Source of the DNA: a bacterium
GTDB taxonomy: Bacteria > Bacillota > Clostridia > Oscillospirales > Oscillospiraceae
Reading direction: 5' to 3'
NCBI GenBank assembly: GCA_019424865.1
Contig: JAHYYS010000084.1
Location: 1 to 8,758 of the forward strand
Length of the DNA stretch: 8,758 nucleotides
Made by a program: the position numbers and the translations under genes. Positions within the stretch are counted from its first letter, which is position 1; the number at the start of each line of letters is the position of its first letter. This document shows positions 5,646 to 8,758 of the stretch, in pieces. The notes beneath the pieces were generated by a model. The model searched no databases and had not been told where the DNA came from. It saw only the letters and a program-made list of their open reading frames with translations.

Positions 5646-6290
5646 ATGAATGTGTCCACAATTAAGCACCCGGCCAATCCCCATGTGGTCATTTCGGCCT
5701 ATGGCGGACATTTCGCCACCCGGCACTCCCACAACAGTCACTACATCGACATCACGCGCCTGAAGCATGAGTATACCATGGCCCGGGAGGGGGCTGTCAT
5801 TCTGTCCCAGCGGTATGCCTATGAGAAGGGGGTGGACACCATCGTCTGCCTGGACGGCAGCGAGGTCATTGGGGCTTTTCTGGCCCGCCACCTGGCGCAG
5901 AACGACCGCTTTGCCGTCAACCGCAGTAAAAATATCAATGTCATTACCCCGGAGTATGACTCCATCGGCCAGCTGATTTTCCGGGACAACCTGATTCCCA
6001 TGGTGGAGGGGCGGGATATTCTGGTGCTCATTTCCACGGTGAACTCGGGCAAGACCGCCGGCCGCTGCCTGGAGTGCGTGCAGTATTACGGAGGCAGGGT
6101 CCAGGGAATTGCCGCTGTGTTCAGCGCGCTGGAGGCGGTGGGTGAGGTACCGGTGTATGCGCTGTTTACGCCGCAGGACATCCCGGGCTACTGCACCAGC
6201 TCCCCCAAGACCTGCCCCATGTGCCAGGCGGGGAAGAAGCTGGACGGCCTGGTGAACAGCTACGGCGTCTCCCAGCTGCAGGGCGGATGA
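5646..6290 (+). CDS. Orotate phosphoribosyltransferase-like protein with atypical PRPP loop
   Basis: A 214-residue protein that looks like a type I phosphoribosyltransferase related to orotate phosphoribosyltransferase. A segment GVDTIVCLDGSEVIGAFLA (62-80) fits the core that precedes the substrate region, and DILVLISTVNSGKTAGR (124-140) sits where the PRPP-binding loop belongs. The loop keeps S/T-G-x-T (SGKT, 134-137), but the two acidic residues normally just before it are replaced by Ile-Ser (129-130). The C-terminus carries Cys183, Cys190 and Cys193 (CPMC), a possible metal site. AGGAGG (5633-5638) lies 7 bases before the ATG, so the start is secure. It has its own promoter and stop signals, so it is monocistronic and not part of a visible pyr operon. 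It may not be a standard pyrE; a degenerate or regulatory role is possible. Fold fairly sure, activity unknown. Confidence 0.7.
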   Translation: MNVSTIKHPANPHVVISAYGGHFATRHSHNSHYIDITRLKHEYTMAREGAVILSQRYAYEKGVDTIVCLDGSEVIGAFLARHLAQNDRFAVNRSKNINVITPEYDSIGQLIFRDNLIPMVEGRDILVLISTVNSGKTAGRCLECVQYYGGRVQGIAAVFSALEAVGEVPVYALFTPQDIPGYCTSSPKTCPMCQAGKKLDGLVNSYGVSQLQGG

Positions 6291-6315
6291 TCCAACCGGA
6301 ATCAGAACGGAATGC

Positions 6316-6378
6316 CCGGCGCAAAAGGCGCCGGATCCGGCAGCCGCTCCGGTCCGCGTGTCTGCGGGCCGGAGCTTT
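6316..6378 (+). terminator. Two hairpins ending the phosphoribosyltransferase transcript
   Basis: The first hairpin is a perfect 7-bp stem (6316-6322 with 6328-6334, loop AAAAG). The second is a 12-bp stem (6346-6357 with 6364-6375) with one G-T pair, followed by TTT at 6376-6378. The T-run is short, so termination is likely but not certain. Confidence 0.6.
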
Positions 6379-6412
6379 CTGCATGGTTATGCAAAAATGC
6401 TGTTACAAGATG

Positions 6413-6418
6413 TATAAT
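6413..6418 (+). promoter_or_regulatory. Isolated TATAAT box, possible weak upstream promoter
   Basis: A perfect -10 sequence lies in the AT-rich stretch before argG, but no good -35 box stands 16-18 bases upstream. It overlaps an imperfect ArgR half-site pair (TGTAT and ATTCA, spaced one base too short). It may be an accessory promoter or chance. Confidence 0.25.
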
Positions 6419-6458
6419 ATTCATTTTTGTTGAAAATTACAGGAAATAAATACGAAGG

Positions 6459-6478
6459 TTGTGAATATTCATTCACAA
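6459..6478. promoter_or_regulatory. ARG box, probable ArgR/AhrC operator
   Basis: A perfect 8-bp inverted repeat TTGTGAAT-ATTC-ATTCACAA. Its core TGAAT-N4-ATTCA (6462-6475) matches the arginine-repressor operator consensus known from Escherichia coli and Bacillus, with only one non-A/T base in the central four. It lies 6 bases upstream of the argG -35 box. Its place directly before an arginine biosynthesis gene makes repression by arginine-bound ArgR the natural reading, although the operator does not overlap the core promoter. Confidence 0.8.
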
Positions 6479-6484
6479 ACCGGG

Positions 6485-6513
6485 TTGCATTTTGGGAAAA
6501 AGCGTGATAGACT
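6485..6513 (+). promoter_or_regulatory. Probable sigma-A promoter of argG
   Basis: The -35 box is TTGCAT (6485-6490) and the -10 box is TAGACT (6508-6513) with a 17-base spacer that ends in TGA, an extended -10. The architecture is the same as that of the promoter at 5574. The predicted start is near 6520, giving a leader of about 70 bases that contains a hairpin. Confidence 0.65.
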
Positions 6514-6531
6514 GTCACCACAGCAGAAATA

Positions 6532-6576
6532 AGGCGGACCAACAGGCCGGCTGAGGCCTGTCCGCCTGGAATTTTT
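6532..6576 (+). promoter_or_regulatory. argG leader hairpin with downstream T-run (possible attenuator)
   Basis: An 8-bp outer stem (6532-6539 with 6560-6567) and a 5-bp inner stem (6544-6548 with 6555-6559) form one hairpin with a 4-base bulge. After GGAA comes TTTTT at 6572-6576, then directly the GGAGGG ribosome site (6577-6582) of argG. It has the parts of a weak intrinsic terminator inside the leader, but no clear anti-terminator partner was found. Confidence 0.45.
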
Positions 6577-6590
6577 GGAGGGAAGAAACG

Positions 6591-7805
<1,215 letters not shown>

Positions 7806-7812
7806 TTCAGGA

Positions 7813-7829
7813 AAAGGGCTCTGCCCTTT
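7813..7829. repeat. Small hairpin after argG
   Basis: AAAGGGC (7813-7819) pairs with GCCCTTT (7823-7829) around loop TCT, 7 bases after the argG stop. No T-run follows outside the stem, so it may stabilise the mRNA 3' end or allow partial termination. Confidence 0.5.
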
Positions 7830-7843
7830 CCGGAAAGAGACCG

Positions 7844-7888
7844 CGGCCCGGCTGTGCGCACGCGCTGCGCCTGCACACCTGCGGGCCG
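7844..7888. repeat. GC-rich imperfect palindrome in the argG-argH spacer
   Basis: CGGCCCG (7844-7850) pairs with CGGGCCG (7882-7888), and TGTGC (7853-7857) inside it pairs with GCACA (7873-7877). The centre contains the short palindrome GTGCGCAC at 7854-7861, which would compete with the second pairing. No coding potential or promoter was recognised here. Confidence 0.4.
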
Positions 7889-7894
7889 GGAGGT

Positions 7895-7925
7895 GTTTTT
7901 GGGGCGGCCTTGCCGCCCCAAAAAC
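7895..7925. repeat. Perfect 14-bp inverted repeat in the argG-argH spacer
   Basis: Positions 7895-7908 pair perfectly with 7912-7925 around loop CTT. The T-run is on the 5' side and the A-run on the 3' side on both strands, opposite to an intrinsic terminator. It looks like an intergenic palindromic element of a repeated type, but no second copy lies in this window. Confidence 0.75.
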
Positions 7926-7936
7926 AAATCTGAAAT

Positions 7937-7980
7937 CTTTTGCCGTCTGCCGACGGCAAAACTCTGCGAGGCAAAAGGAG
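7937..7980 (+). promoter_or_regulatory. Alternative hairpins reaching the argH ribosome binding site
   Basis: TTTTGCCGTC (7938-7947) pairs perfectly with GACGGCAAAA (7952-7961). The same left arm, as CTTTTGCC (7937-7944), can pair instead with GGCAAAAG (7970-7977), which overlaps the argH ribosome site AAAGGAG (7974-7980). The two pairings exclude each other. The local hairpin should form first and leave the ribosome site open. Regulation is only inference. Confidence 0.4.
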
Positions 7981-7987
7981 CGATACT

Positions 7988-8758
7988 ATGAAACTTTGGG
8001 CTGGACGGTTCCAGAAAGAGACGGATACTTTAGTCAACGATTTTAACTCCTCCATCGGGTTTGACGCCCGGCTGTACCGGCAGGACATCCGGGGCTCCAT
8101 TGCCCACGCCCAGATGCTGGGCAGGCAGGGGATTATCGAGGAGCACGAGGCGGAAAAGATTGTGGAGGGCCTGGAGGCCATCCTGAAGGATATTGAGGCG
8201 GGGCAGGTGGAGTTCTCCCTGGACAACGAGGACATCCACATGAATATCGAGGCCCTGCTGACGCAGCGCATCGGCGACGCGGGCAAGCGCCTGCACACCG
8301 CCCGCTCCCGCAATGACCAGGTGGCGGTGGACACCCGCCTGTACGTCAAGGAGGAGATTCCTGTCATCATCCACCAGGTGCTGGACCTGGAGGAGATCCT
8401 GGTGAAGAAGGCCAAGGCCAACCTGGACACCGTCATGCCGGGCTATACCCACCTGCAGCGGGCCCAGCCCACCACCTTCGCCCACTACATGATGGCCTAT
8501 GCCAACATGTTCAAGCGGGACGTCACCCGGCTGGAGGACTGCCTGGAGCGGCTGGACGAGTGCCCCCTGGGGGCGGGCGCCCTGGCCACCTCCACCTATC
8601 CGGTGGACCGGTTCCAGACAGCCCAGGCCCTGGGCTTCAAAAAGCCCACCGACAACTCCATGGACTCCGTGTCCGACCGGGACTATGCCATCGAGCTGCT
8701 CTCCGCCCTGTCCATCCTGATGATGCACCTGTCCCGGTTCTCTGAGGAGATCGTGCTG
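7988..8758 (+). CDS. argH: Argininosuccinate lyase, N-terminal part (3' end outside window)
   Basis: Splits argininosuccinate into arginine and fumarate, the last step of arginine synthesis, as a cytoplasmic homotetramer of the fumarase/aspartase superfamily. The frame starts at ATG 7988, with AAAGGAG ending 7 bases upstream, and stays open to the last base: 257 codons of a usual ~460. It opens with the family start KLWAGRF. Conserved segments are DNEDIHMNIE (79-88), LHTARSRNDQVAVD (102-115) and the MPGYTHLQRAQPTTFAH region (150-166), where His155 is the expected conserved active-site histidine. GAGALATSTYPVDR (195-208) follows. The mobile signature loop with GSSxMPxKxNP lies beyond the window and cannot be checked. 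The order argG-argH fits a shared arginine operon. Confidence 0.98.
   Translation, partial: MKLWAGRFQKETDTLVNDFNSSIGFDARLYRQDIRGSIAHAQMLGRQGIIEEHEAEKIVEGLEAILKDIEAGQVEFSLDNEDIHMNIEALLTQRIGDAGKRLHTARSRNDQVAVDTRLYVKEEIPVIIHQVLDLEEILVKKAKANLDTVMPGYTHLQRAQPTTFAHYMMAYANMFKRDVTRLEDCLERLDECPLGAGALATSTYPVDRFQTAQALGFKKPTDNSMDSVSDRDYAIELLSALSILMMHLSRFSEEIVL

Noticed and set aside
6379..6590. T-box riboswitch in the argG leader
   Set aside because: The leader is too short and lacks the T-box consensus (GGTGGNACCGCGG-like). Only one hairpin with a T-run is present.

Overview
The window reads as chromosomal DNA of a GC-rich member of the Clostridia. The best guess is Oscillospiraceae, near Flavonifractor or Lawsonibacter. 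The reasons are GC-rich third codon positions, strong AGGAGG-type ribosome binding sites, sigma-A type promoters with 17-base spacers, a DUF4358-like lipoprotein (a family mostly seen in Clostridia), and palindrome-rich intergenic spacers. The placement rests on style and not on a marker-gene match. Every gene found is on the + strand.

Layout. 1-1191 is the C-terminal half of pheT (phenylalanyl-tRNA synthetase beta). 1126-1603 is a near-perfect 239-bp tandem duplication of the last 66 bases of pheT plus its palindromic, terminator-bearing 3' region. A sigma-A promoter (1614-1642) starts immediately after the duplication. It drives a three-gene operon (1706-4694): a GtrII-like polytopic glycosyltransferase, a GtrB-like polyprenyl-phosphate glycosyltransferase and a GtrA-like flippase. 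Together these form a complete three-component system for decorating a cell-surface polymer with a sugar. 4700-4768 is the likely end of that operon. 4850-4875 looks like an ECF-sigma promoter ahead of a small DUF4358-like lipoprotein (4936-5460), which ends at a strong intrinsic terminator. A separate sigma-A promoter (5574-5602) serves a phosphoribosyltransferase-like protein (5646-6290) whose PRPP loop lacks the usual acidic pair and which carries a C-terminal cysteine cluster. The last part is arginine biosynthesis: a good ArgR operator match, a promoter and a leader hairpin precede argG (6591-7805), followed by a palindrome-rich spacer and the first 257 codons of argH (7988 to the window end).

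How the genes work together. ArgG joins citrulline and aspartate, and ArgH splits the product into arginine and fumarate, so the last two genes are consecutive steps. The three Gtr-type genes also form one pathway: sugar is loaded on a lipid carrier, flipped, then transferred outside. pheT, the lipoprotein and the phosphoribosyltransferase are independent units with their own signals. No phage, transposase, CRISPR array, tRNA or rRNA was seen. The most unusual points are the fresh tandem duplication with a readable chimeric junction, the non-canonical phosphoribosyltransferase, and the regulatory architecture around argG and argH.
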